Position numbers and translations under genes: made by a program. From NCBI GenBank assembly GCA_947456315.1, contig CANGRU010000145.1:1-5315 (forward strand): a stretch of DNA of 5,315 nucleotides, written 5' to 3'. The notes below the pieces were generated by a model. It was not told the DNA's origin and ran no database searches. It saw nothing but the letters and a program-made list of their open reading frames with translations. This stretch comes from Beijerinckiaceae bacterium. GTDB lineage: Bacteria > Pseudomonadota > Alphaproteobacteria > Rhizobiales > Beijerinckiaceae. Position 1 is the first letter of the stretch. Each line of letters opens with the position of its first letter. Positions 1 through 5,315 of the stretch are shown piece by piece.

Positions 1-1404
1 AATGTCGGCTCAGGCGGCTCGAACCAAGGCCAATTGTTTGTCGCCCTGAAGCCCAAAAAAGATCGCGGTGACATTCAGAAAGTCATCGCGCGTCTGCGCC
101 AGAAAACATCGGCCGTTCCCGGCCTGACCTCCGTGTTCAATCCGGTGCAGAACCTCAATCTGAATGGCGGGCGCCAATCGCGCGCGGCCTATCAATATAC
201 GCTGCACTCGGGTGACCGTCCCTCGCTCTATGGCAAGTCGCCCGACATGCTCGAGCGCATGCGCCGGATTCCTGTGCTGCGCGATGTCACCACCGATCTG
301 CAAATCCGCAACCCGCAATTGTCGATCGATATCGATCGCGAAAAGGCGGCGGCTTTCGGTCTGACCACAGACCAGATCAAGCAAGCGCTCTACAACACCT
401 ATGGCAATCGTCAGATCTCGACGATCTTCACGCAAGCGGCTGACTATCAGGTGTTGCTCGAAGCCAAAGGCAATTTCCGTGATGACCCCTCAGCTGTCGG
501 GCGCATCTTTATTCGAGCACAATCGGGATCGGGTGGCACAACAGCCTCTGCCGCCAACACGCAAGGTGCGGGCGGCGCTGCATCCTCCGGCGGTGGCTCG
601 GGCGGCGTCTCGTCTGCGCCCATCGTGCCGCTGGATCAGGTGGCGACCATCCGCTCGTCGGTCGGCCCGCTCACTGTCAACCGCCAATCGCAACAACCCT
701 CTGTCACGCTGTCGTTCAATACGGCACCCGGCGTATCGATTGGCGAGGCGGTGGAAGCCATTCGTCGTGCCGAGCGCGAGGTCAATCTGCCTGCGACCAT
801 CACCACCAATTTCTCAGGCACAGCGGCGCTCTTCCAGGATGCGCAACGCGGACAGGTGCCGCTCATTCTGGCGGCCGTGCTGACGATCTATATTGTGCTG
901 GGCGTGCTCTATGAGAGCTTCATCCATCCGATCACCATTCTCTCCGGCCTGCCCTCTGCAGGCTTGGGCGCGCTGCTGGCGCTGTGGGTCTTCAATATGG
1001 ATCTCTCGGTGATCGCGATCATCGGCATTTTGCTGCTCGTCGGCATTGTGAAGAAAAACGCGATTATGATGATCGACTTTGCCATCGAGCGGAAAAAGGA
1101 CGGGCTGGACTCCCTGCCCGCCATTCGCGAAGCCGCGATCATCCGTTTCCGCCCGATCATCATGACGACACTCGCCGCCATTCTGGGTGCCGTGCCGATT
1201 GCGCTGGGTGCGGGTGCGGGTGCGGAATTGCGCCAGCCCCTTGGCATTGCCATTGTGGGTGGCCTGTGTGTCTCGCAATTGCTGACGCTCTACATCACAC
1301 CGGTCGTCTATTATTATCTCGACAAGGTCGACAGCTATCTGGCGGGCCAGATGCGCAAGACCGAGGAAGCGGCGGGCTCCGGCTCGCTGAAACCGGCAGA
1401 ATAA
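1..1404 (+). CDS. RND multidrug efflux permease, MdtB/MdtC-like, C-terminal 467 residues (5' end outside window)
   Basis: This is the C-terminal part of an inner-membrane RND (HAE1-type) proton-driven drug exporter; the frame is open from base 1, so roughly the first half lies outside the window. Numbering from the window edge, residues 1-285 are the second periplasmic porter/docking part. Membrane segments follow at about 286-305, 312-332, 336-361, 386-406 and 414-440. The proton-relay residues of AcrB's C-terminal half have visible counterparts: Lys352 in VKKNAI (AcrB K940), Arg382 in RFRPIIMTT (R971) and Thr389 (T978). The strings YESFIHPITILS, IVKKNAIMMIDFA and GAELRQPLG match E. coli MdtB/MdtC as I remember them, better than AcrB. 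Residues 175-206 are a Gly/Ser/Ala-rich insert absent from MdtB. Such pumps work with a periplasmic adaptor and an outer-membrane channel, neither of which is in the window. Substrate unknown. The gene ends 31 bases before a convergent gene, with a hairpin between. Confidence 0.95.
   Translation, partial: NVGSGGSNQGQLFVALKPKKDRGDIQKVIARLRQKTSAVPGLTSVFNPVQNLNLNGGRQSRAAYQYTLHSGDRPSLYGKSPDMLERMRRIPVLRDVTTDLQIRNPQLSIDIDREKAAAFGLTTDQIKQALYNTYGNRQISTIFTQAADYQVLLEAKGNFRDDPSAVGRIFIRAQSGSGGTTASAANTQGAGGAASSGGGSGGVSSAPIVPLDQVATIRSSVGPLTVNRQSQQPSVTLSFNTAPGVSIGEAVEAIRRAEREVNLPATITTNFSGTAALFQDAQRGQVPLILAAVLTIYIVLGVLYESFIHPITILSGLPSAGLGALLALWVFNMDLSVIAIIGILLLVGIVKKNAIMMIDFAIERKKDGLDSLPAIREAAIIRFRPIIMTTLAAILGAVPIALGAGAGAELRQPLGIAIVGGLCVSQLLTLYITPVVYYYLDKVDSYLAGQMRKTEEAAGSGSLKPAE
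1207..1224 (+). repeat. Three tandem GGTGCG hexamers inside the RND gene
   Basis: Three exact in-frame copies of GGTGCG encode Gly-Ala-Gly-Ala-Gly-Ala (residues 403-408) just before the conserved ELRQPLG segment. E. coli MdtB has a similar Gly-rich turn of equal length here (STGVGAEL, from memory), so the repeat sits in a normal loop and is not an insertion. Slippage would add or remove two residues without shifting frame. Confidence 0.8.
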
Positions 1405-1405
1405 A

Positions 1406-1430
1406 AAAGGGGCCCCATGCGGGCCCCTTT
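1406..1430. terminator. Bidirectional rho-independent terminator between convergent genes
   Basis: AAAGGGGCCC (1406-1415) and GGGCCCCTTT (1421-1430) form a perfect 10-bp stem with a 5-base loop, CATGC. The hairpin begins two bases after the RND stop codon and ends five bases before the stop of the opposing small gene. Read on the minus strand, the G/C-rich stem runs into six Ts (complement of the A-run 1403-1408), a good intrinsic terminator. On the plus strand only three Ts follow the G/C core before GCAT, so it looks weaker for the RND transcript. Confidence 0.85.
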
Positions 1431-1435
1431 GCATA

Positions 1436-1816
1436 TCAGGCGGCTTTAACGCCCGTCACCTTGAATGTATGCGTCTGGCCGTCGCTATCGCGGATCGACG
1501 CGTAGCTGCCCACGACAAAACTATGCGTCTCGAAACGAAAGCCCGCCTCTTCGTCACCTTGGCCCGGCTCGTAATCAAAGACCCAAGTGCCGCCGCCTGC
1601 CCCGCCCGCGCGATGCACCAGCAAACCATACTGAAGCGCGCCGCTCTTGTCCTTGCGATGGACAAAACACAAAGCACGTTGCTGCTTCCAGCTCTCCAGA
1701 TCGATTTGGCCGCGCGCATTGAGGGGCGCGATAAAATCATAGGCAGCATCCGGAGACGGCTCTTTCGGACCGGGGGCTGGTTCTAGACTGATCTTGGACA
1801 GATGAATGTCTGACAC
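1436..1816 (-). CDS. Uncharacterised 126-residue protein
   Basis: I do not recognise a named domain. The start is GTG at 1816-1814, chosen because a strong Shine-Dalgarno sequence, AGGAGGG, lies eight bases upstream. The product has no signal peptide or membrane segment and appears soluble and probably cytosolic. Residues 1-25 are Pro/acidic-rich and probably flexible. The rest looks like a compact fold: an ALCFVHRKDKSG stretch (about 48-59), a Gly-rich HRAGGAGGGTWVFDYEPG segment (about 68-85), and a C-terminal part with alternating polar and hydrophobic residues (about 91-124) that suggests beta strands. There is one Cys and no obvious catalytic triad or metal cluster. It stands alone, convergent with the RND pump gene and divergent from asmA, so context gives no functional clue. 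The overlapping plus-strand frame is Arg/Pro-rich and looks like a shadow. Confidence 0.8.
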   Translation of the reverse strand: MSDIHLSKISLEPAPGPKEPSPDAAYDFIAPLNARGQIDLESWKQQRALCFVHRKDKSGALQYGLLVHRAGGAGGGTWVFDYEPGQGDEEAGFRFETHSFVVGSYASIRDSDGQTHTFKVTGVKAA

Positions 1817-1824
1817 GCGTAATG

Positions 1825-1831
1825 CCCTCCT
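1825..1831 (-). promoter_or_regulatory. Strong ribosome binding site for the 126-residue protein
   Basis: The minus strand reads AGGAGGG, a near-perfect match to the anti-Shine-Dalgarno sequence, with an 8-base spacer to the GTG codon at 1816-1814. It decides the start, since GTG is the first codon of the frame that could use it. Confidence 0.8.
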
Positions 1832-1956
1832 GAGGCTGCTTCGATGCTCATTTCACAGGCAAAGGGTGGATGACGCCATGATGCAGGTCAAGAGTGGGTG
1901 AGCCCGCCTTGCTTCGGCCCTCTTCATGGTGAAAATGGCGCTCGTTCAGATCAGCT

Positions 1957-1962
1957 GCAGGA
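1957..1962 (+). promoter_or_regulatory. Weak ribosome binding site for asmA
   Basis: GCAGGA lies four bases before the ATG at 1967. It contains AGGA but the spacing is short, so initiation may be modest. It supports ATG 1967 over the in-frame GTG at 1898, which lacks a better site and would add 23 residues in front of the membrane segment. Confidence 0.4.
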
Positions 1963-1966
1963 TTTC

Positions 1967-3823
1967 ATGAAGTTTCGTCCCAAATGGCTGTTGGTTCCGT
2001 TTGCGCTGGCACTGGCTGGCGTGGCGAGTGCGCATTGGACGCTCTCGGGTGAGGCTTTGCGCGAGGAGCTGGCTGACCAGGTCATGCAGACCGCGGGCCT
2101 GCGCGCCAATGCGCAAGGCAGGGCTTCTTTTGCCGTGCTGCCGCGCCCGCGCATCAAGATCGAAAATGTACTCATTTCCGACGACAAGGGTGCGCTGGTC
2201 ATTCATGCGGATGTGCTGCGCGGCAATTTGCGCCTGTGGCCGCTGCTGTCCGGGCGTATGGAATTATCGTCCGTGCAGCTCGACCAGCCGGACGTGTCTT
2301 ATGACTATGAAGAGCGCCCCTTCACACGTTTGGGTGCCATTGCCCGCGCGGCGCAATCGATGCCCGCATCAGACGAGGCCAAAGCCGCCGACCGCACACG
2401 TGTCGGCACAATCACTTTGGTGGATGGCACCGCGCGCATTCGCCAGCTGGGTGCGACACACAATGTCACATTGGACAAAATCAATCTGACGCTCGATTGG
2501 CCGCAACTGTCAGAGCCCGTTTCTTTGAACGGCACATTCCTCTGGCAGGACGAGACGCGCGAACTGGCGGCTTGGCTTGGCAAGCCCACCGAATTGATGC
2601 GCGGCGGCGAGAGTGCGGCGAGTTTGAAACTCGATAGCAACACATTGCAATTGGCCGCCAATGGCACATTGACGGGTGGTGCCTCCATGCAATTTGACGG
2701 ACGCATGAATGCGTCCAGCAAAGCCTTGCGCATGGTGACGCAAGCACTGGGTTTGAAAACACCGCTGCTGGGCATCAACCAGATCGCACTCTCGGGACTG
2801 GCGCGCGCGGGCCTGTCCTCGCTCTCGCTGTCAGGTTTGAAGCTCACGATTGACGGCAATCCTTTTGAAGGCACACTGGCTCTGCAAACGGAAAACGGCC
2901 GTGCAATCCTGTCCGGCACATTGGCCGCAGAGACAATTGTGCTGGCGCCCATGATGGCTGATCTGCCCGCTTTGACAGGCGAGAGTGGCGCTTGGAGTGA
3001 AGACACGCTGCCACTGGCGAGCCTTGATGATGCAGATATGGATTTGCGGATCTCGGCCAGCAAGGCGCGGCTCGACCGCGCGATATTTGAGGATATTGGC
3101 GCCTCACTCCAGCTTAACAACGGGCGTCTTGATGTCGCCATCGGTCAGGCCAAAATCTATGGCGGCCAGATCAAAGGACGGATGACCGTCAATCCCGGTG
3201 CGCATGGTCTCGAGCTCCGCGCCAATGGCGCATTTGCCGATGTGGATGCCGATGCCATGACGAAAGAGACATTCCGTGTCTTTCGCATCAGCGGCACCAC
3301 GAGTGGCCAATTCGAACTGGCCGGACAAGGCGAGACCATGGCCGCTCTGGTGCGCTCACTTGATGGCACGATGGAGACACGCTTACGCAATGGTGATTTG
3401 CATGGCATTGATCTGGAGCGCGCTCTGCGCAGTCTTGAACGCCGCCCCTTGTCGATCCTGACCGAAGCGCGCAATGGCCGCACAGGTTTCGAGACCGCGG
3501 TTTTCAGCGCACGCCTCACCAATGGCACGATTGATTTGACGCAAGCGCTGATATCGGGGCTCGGTGTGCAGGTCGCCATGACCGGCACAGCGACAACCGC
3601 CGATCGCAAACTCAATTTTCGTGCCATTGCACGCCAAAGCGGACCCGGCACATCCGTGCGTGAAAACGGGCCACAGCTGATGCTCGATATTCGCGGGCCA
3701 TGGGATGAACCGCAGATCATCTTCGACAAAGAAAGCCTGATGCGGCGTTCGGATGCGGCTGCACCGCTGTTGCGTGCGCTGGAGAAAATTCCGGCCCTCA
3801 GCGCGCCTGTGACGGCGCCTTGA
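1967..3823 (+). CDS. asmA: AsmA-family envelope protein
   Basis: The product, 618 residues from ATG 1967, is nearly the length of E. coli AsmA (617, from memory). AsmA-family proteins are held in the inner membrane by an N-terminal segment, with a large periplasmic beta-rich body. They affect outer-membrane protein assembly, and relatives such as TamB and YhdP help move phospholipids to the outer membrane. Here residues 1-24 are a basic start (MKFRPK) then a hydrophobic stretch ending ASAHW. That could be a membrane anchor or, less likely for the family, a cleaved signal. The body repeats strand-like Gly-Thr-Leu/Phe units (NGTFLW, NGTLTGG, EGTLALQ, SGTLAAE). The family's C-terminal signature is seen at 466-487 (DGTMETRLRNGDLHGIDLER and following) and IRGPWDEP at 575-582. 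ATG 1967 was preferred over GTG 1898 because it places the membrane segment at the N-terminus. The gene appears monocistronic and its last 26 bases overlap potI tail to tail. Family assignment is firm; orthology to E. coli asmA is less so. Confidence 0.9.
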   Translation: MKFRPKWLLVPFALALAGVASAHWTLSGEALREELADQVMQTAGLRANAQGRASFAVLPRPRIKIENVLISDDKGALVIHADVLRGNLRLWPLLSGRMELSSVQLDQPDVSYDYEERPFTRLGAIARAAQSMPASDEAKAADRTRVGTITLVDGTARIRQLGATHNVTLDKINLTLDWPQLSEPVSLNGTFLWQDETRELAAWLGKPTELMRGGESAASLKLDSNTLQLAANGTLTGGASMQFDGRMNASSKALRMVTQALGLKTPLLGINQIALSGLARAGLSSLSLSGLKLTIDGNPFEGTLALQTENGRAILSGTLAAETIVLAPMMADLPALTGESGAWSEDTLPLASLDDADMDLRISASKARLDRAIFEDIGASLQLNNGRLDVAIGQAKIYGGQIKGRMTVNPGAHGLELRANGAFADVDADAMTKETFRVFRISGTTSGQFELAGQGETMAALVRSLDGTMETRLRNGDLHGIDLERALRSLERRPLSILTEARNGRTGFETAVFSARLTNGTIDLTQALISGLGVQVAMTGTATTADRKLNFRAIARQSGPGTSVRENGPQLMLDIRGPWDEPQIIFDKESLMRRSDAAAPLLRALEKIPALSAPVTAP

Positions 3824-3826
3824 GCC
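3793..3826. terminator. Possible two-way terminator hairpin in the asmA/potI overlap
   Basis: TCAGCGCGCC (3798-3807) pairs with GGCGCCTTGA (3814-3823) over ten positions, with one G-T pair and one mismatch, around a 6-base loop, TGTGAC. The arm can extend by GGC/GCC (3793-3795 with 3824-3826) past a 2-base bulge. The arms begin and end exactly at the two stop codons. No T-run directly follows on either strand, so intrinsic termination is uncertain. Confidence 0.4.
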
Positions 3827-4592
3827 GATTGAGAAGGCTGGCCACCAGCAAAGCAGCGCCCACAAAGCCGATCAGCAAAGTCGAAATCGCATTGATCTCG
3901 GGTGTCAGCCCCAAACGCACCTGACTGTAGATACGCATGGGCAAAGTGGGTGAGCCCGGCCCGGATGTGAAACTGGCAATCACAAAATCATCCAGCGACA
4001 AGGTGAAGGCCAAAAGAAATCCGGCCAGCATGGCAGGCAGGATCAAAGGCAGTGTGATGGTGCGAAAGACCCGCGCCGGACTTGCACCCAGATCTTGCGC
4101 CGCCTCTTCCAGTGAGCGGTCAAAGCCTGACAATCTGGCCTGCACCACAACAGCAACAAAACACAGACCCAAAGTCGTGTGGCCCGCCACAATGGTCCAG
4201 AAGCCGCGATCAATGCCGAGACCGACAAACAGCAAGAGCAAAGACAGACCGATGATCACTTCCGGCATGACCAGCGGCGCATAGACAAGACCTGCAAACA
4301 GACTGCGTGCCGGAAACCGCCCGAACCGTTGCAGGGCAAAAGCCGCACATGTGCCAAGCACGGTGGAGCATGAGCCAGCAACCACAGCCACGCGCAGACT
4401 GACACTGGCGGCTTGCAACAAAGCCTCGTTCTCGAACAAAGACACATACCAATGTGTCGAAAAGCCGCCCCACACCGTCACCAGACGTGAGGCATTGAAA
4501 GAATAAAGAACGACAAGTGCGATCGGCACATAAAGAAAGCCGAAGCCCGCAGCCAGAATGGCGAAGTGAAAAGGGGTCAGGCCGCGCTTCAT
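3798..4592 (-). CDS. potI: Polyamine-type ABC importer permease, PotI-like
   Basis: This is the second inner-membrane permease of a spermidine/putrescine-type ABC importer; with the PotH-like neighbour it would form the channel energised by a PotG-type ATPase. The 264 residues form six likely membrane segments (about 8-32, 61-87, 98-126, 130-152, 183-208, 233-256). The EAA loop that docks on the ATPase starts at Glu163 (EEAAQDLGASP, with the conserved Gly169). The segments RLVTVWGGFST, APLVMPEVIIGLSLLLLFV, LLAFTLSLDDFVIASF and GPGSPTLPM closely resemble E. coli PotI as remembered. ATG 4592-4590 overlaps the potH TGA as ATGA, and GGAGG lies seven bases upstream, so translation is probably coupled. 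The gene closes its operon, and its 3' end overlaps asmA by 26 bases on the opposite strand. The substrate (putrescine, spermidine or a related amine) cannot be settled from the permease alone. Confidence 0.93.
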   Translation of the reverse strand: MKRGLTPFHFAILAAGFGFLYVPIALVVLYSFNASRLVTVWGGFSTHWYVSLFENEALLQAASVSLRVAVVAGSCSTVLGTCAAFALQRFGRFPARSLFAGLVYAPLVMPEVIIGLSLLLLFVGLGIDRGFWTIVAGHTTLGLCFVAVVVQARLSGFDRSLEEAAQDLGASPARVFRTITLPLILPAMLAGFLLAFTLSLDDFVIASFTSGPGSPTLPMRIYSQVRLGLTPEINAISTLLIGFVGAALLVASLLNRLKAPSQAR

Positions 4593-5315
4593 GGCTTGGC
4601 CTCCGTCACTTGCTGGCGCTCATAGATCATCAGCGGGATGATGAGCAAGGCCAGCAAGAGAATGGCAACGGCACTTGCTGTTGGCCAGTCGCGGTTGTCG
4701 AAAAATTCGCTCCACAAAGAGCGGCCGATCATCAATGTGTCAGAGCCGCCGAGCAAATCGGGAATGACAAATTCGCCCACCGCCGGAATGAACACGAGCA
4801 AGAGACCCGCCACAACACCGGGGCGGGCAAGCGGCACGGTGATGCGCCAGAAAGCGTTGAATGGCGTCGCTCCCAGATCACTGGCGGCCTCTAACAACGC
4901 CGGATCTTGTCGTTCCAGCGCATTGTAAAGCGGCAAAATCATGAAAGGCAGATAGGAATAAACAATGCCAACCAGCACCGCTGACTCAGTGGCAAACATC
5001 GACAAAGGCGCATGGATGAGGCCCAGCGACAAAAGCGCTTTGTTGATCAGCCCTTCGTCTTTAAGCAGCATGATCCATGCATAAATGCGGATCAGAAAAG
5101 ACGTCCAGAAGGGCGCAATAGCAAGCATCACCAAAGCGGCACGCCAATGTTTGGGGGCGCGCGTCATGGCATAGGCCAGCGGAAATGCGACCAGCAAGGT
5201 CAGCAAAGTGGCTATCGCAGCCAATCGCAAGGATGACAGATAGGCGGCAAGATAAAGATCATCCGTGATGACCAGCGCAAATGTGTCAAACGAGAGTGCG
5301 GATATTTTTCCGACA
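4589..5315 (-). CDS. potH: Polyamine-type ABC importer permease, PotH-like (5' end outside window)
   Basis: This is the first permease of the same importer as the downstream PotI-like protein. The frame stays open to the right edge, giving 241 residues; E. coli PotH has 317 (from memory), so about 60-75 residues with the first membrane segment are missing. Numbering from the first full codon (5314-5312), membrane segments are likely at 29-51, 59-84, 111-131, 166-185 and 212-232. The EAA loop starts at Glu142 (EAASDLGATPFNAFWRITVP, with Gly148). Near-identical strings to E. coli PotH support the call: TDDLYL, WTSFLIRIYAW, VFIPAVGEFVIP, LLGG and FFDNRDWPTASAVAI. The TTG at 5230 is an internal Leu codon, not a start, because the family match continues upstream of it. 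In the usual potFGHI order, the ATPase and periplasmic binding-protein genes would lie just beyond the right edge. Confidence 0.93.
   Translation of the reverse strand, partial: VGKISALSFDTFALVITDDLYLAAYLSSLRLAAIATLLTLLVAFPLAYAMTRAPKHWRAALVMLAIAPFWTSFLIRIYAWIMLLKDEGLINKALLSLGLIHAPLSMFATESAVLVGIVYSYLPFMILPLYNALERQDPALLEAASDLGATPFNAFWRITVPLARPGVVAGLLLVFIPAVGEFVIPDLLGGSDTLMIGRSLWSEFFDNRDWPTASAVAILLLALLIIPLMIYERQQVTEAKP
4600..4604 (-). promoter_or_regulatory. Ribosome binding site for potI inside the potH coding end
   Basis: The minus strand reads GGAGG, seven bases before the potI ATG and within the last codons of potH. With the ATGA stop/start overlap (4589-4592) it supports this start and coupled translation giving matched amounts of the two permeases. 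Confidence 0.75.

Larger units (their letters stand above)
1817..1966. other. Divergent intergenic region between the small minus-strand gene and asmA
   Basis: These 150 bases should carry promoters for both flanking genes. On the minus strand CTTGAC (complement of 1887-1892) is a fair -35 match, but no acceptable -10 hexamer lies 16-18 bases downstream. On the plus strand TTGCTT (1909-1914) followed after 16 bases by GAAAAT (1931-1936) is the best pair I found and is weak. No clear operator palindrome, riboswitch or RNA gene is visible. Confidence 0.4.

Noticed and set aside
401..883. Plus-strand open frame in another phase inside the RND gene
   Set aside because: It is Arg/Pro/Ser-rich low-complexity translation overlapping the conserved pump frame, so it is a shadow and not a gene.
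814..1434. Minus-strand open frame (206 codons) opposite the RND gene
   Set aside because: The product is rich in Arg, His, Gln and Asp from reverse reading of membrane-segment codons, and it would run through the terminator hairpin. The plus strand encodes conserved RND motifs.
1469..1786. Plus-strand open frame (105 codons) opposite the 126-residue gene
   Set aside because: The minus-strand frame has a strong ribosome site, a matching terminator and balanced composition; the plus-strand frame has none of these.
1898..1966. Upstream GTG start giving asmA 23 more residues
   Set aside because: The added residues would sit before the membrane segment and do not look like a signal region, and no good ribosome site precedes the GTG. 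ATG 1967 gives a family-typical N-terminus and length.
2305..3141. Long minus-strand open frame (278 codons) inside asmA
   Set aside because: It lies wholly opposite a gene with clear AsmA-family signatures. Its translation is rich in Ser, Arg and Ala with no recognisable domain, as expected of the antisense frame of a GC-biased gene.
3157..3729. Minus-strand open frame (190 codons) opposite the asmA C-terminal part
   Set aside because: It is Arg/Ser/Pro-rich, has no motif, and is antisense to the conserved C-terminal AsmA signature.
1..5315. A coordinated novel system made of the pump, AsmA, orphan protein and importer
   Set aside because: The genes lie in convergent and divergent units with terminators between, and three of the four gene groups belong to well-known housekeeping or transport families. 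Nothing in the sequence ties them together.

Overview
The window looks like chromosomal DNA of a moderately GC-rich Gram-negative bacterium, most likely an alphaproteobacterium (Hyphomicrobiales or a relative). The evidence is an RND efflux pump, an AsmA-family protein and a PotH/PotI-type ABC importer, together with codon use. The order-level guess is inference from general resemblance only. No RNA genes, mobile elements, CRISPR arrays or phage genes were seen. Coding density is high and codon use looks similar across the genes, with no sign of recent transfer.

Layout from left to right: (1) 1-1404 (+) is the C-terminal part of an MdtB/MdtC-like RND drug-efflux permease, ending at a perfect 10-bp hairpin (1406-1430). 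(2) 1436-1816 (-) is a small cytosolic-looking protein of unknown function, convergent with the pump gene and sharing the hairpin as a two-way terminator. (3) 1817-1966 is a 150-bp divergent intergenic region that should hold promoters for the small gene and for asmA. (4) 1967-3823 (+) is an AsmA-family envelope protein with a single N-terminal membrane segment. (5) 3798-4592 (-) and 4589-5315 (-) are potI-like and potH-like permeases of a polyamine-type ABC importer. They share an ATGA stop/start overlap. The first is complete; the second runs off the right edge, where the ATPase and binding-protein genes (potG, potF) would be expected.

The genes form separate transcription units, not one pathway: multidrug export, an orphan protein, envelope or lipid maintenance, and polyamine uptake. 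The only functional pair visible is PotH with PotI, which would form the heterodimeric membrane channel of one importer.

No undescribed multi-gene system is convincingly present. The points most worth a second look are a roughly 32-residue Gly/Ser/Ala-rich insert in the periplasmic part of the RND pump, the 26-bp tail-to-tail overlap of asmA and potI that is itself an imperfect hairpin running from stop codon to stop codon, and the uncharacterised 126-residue protein.
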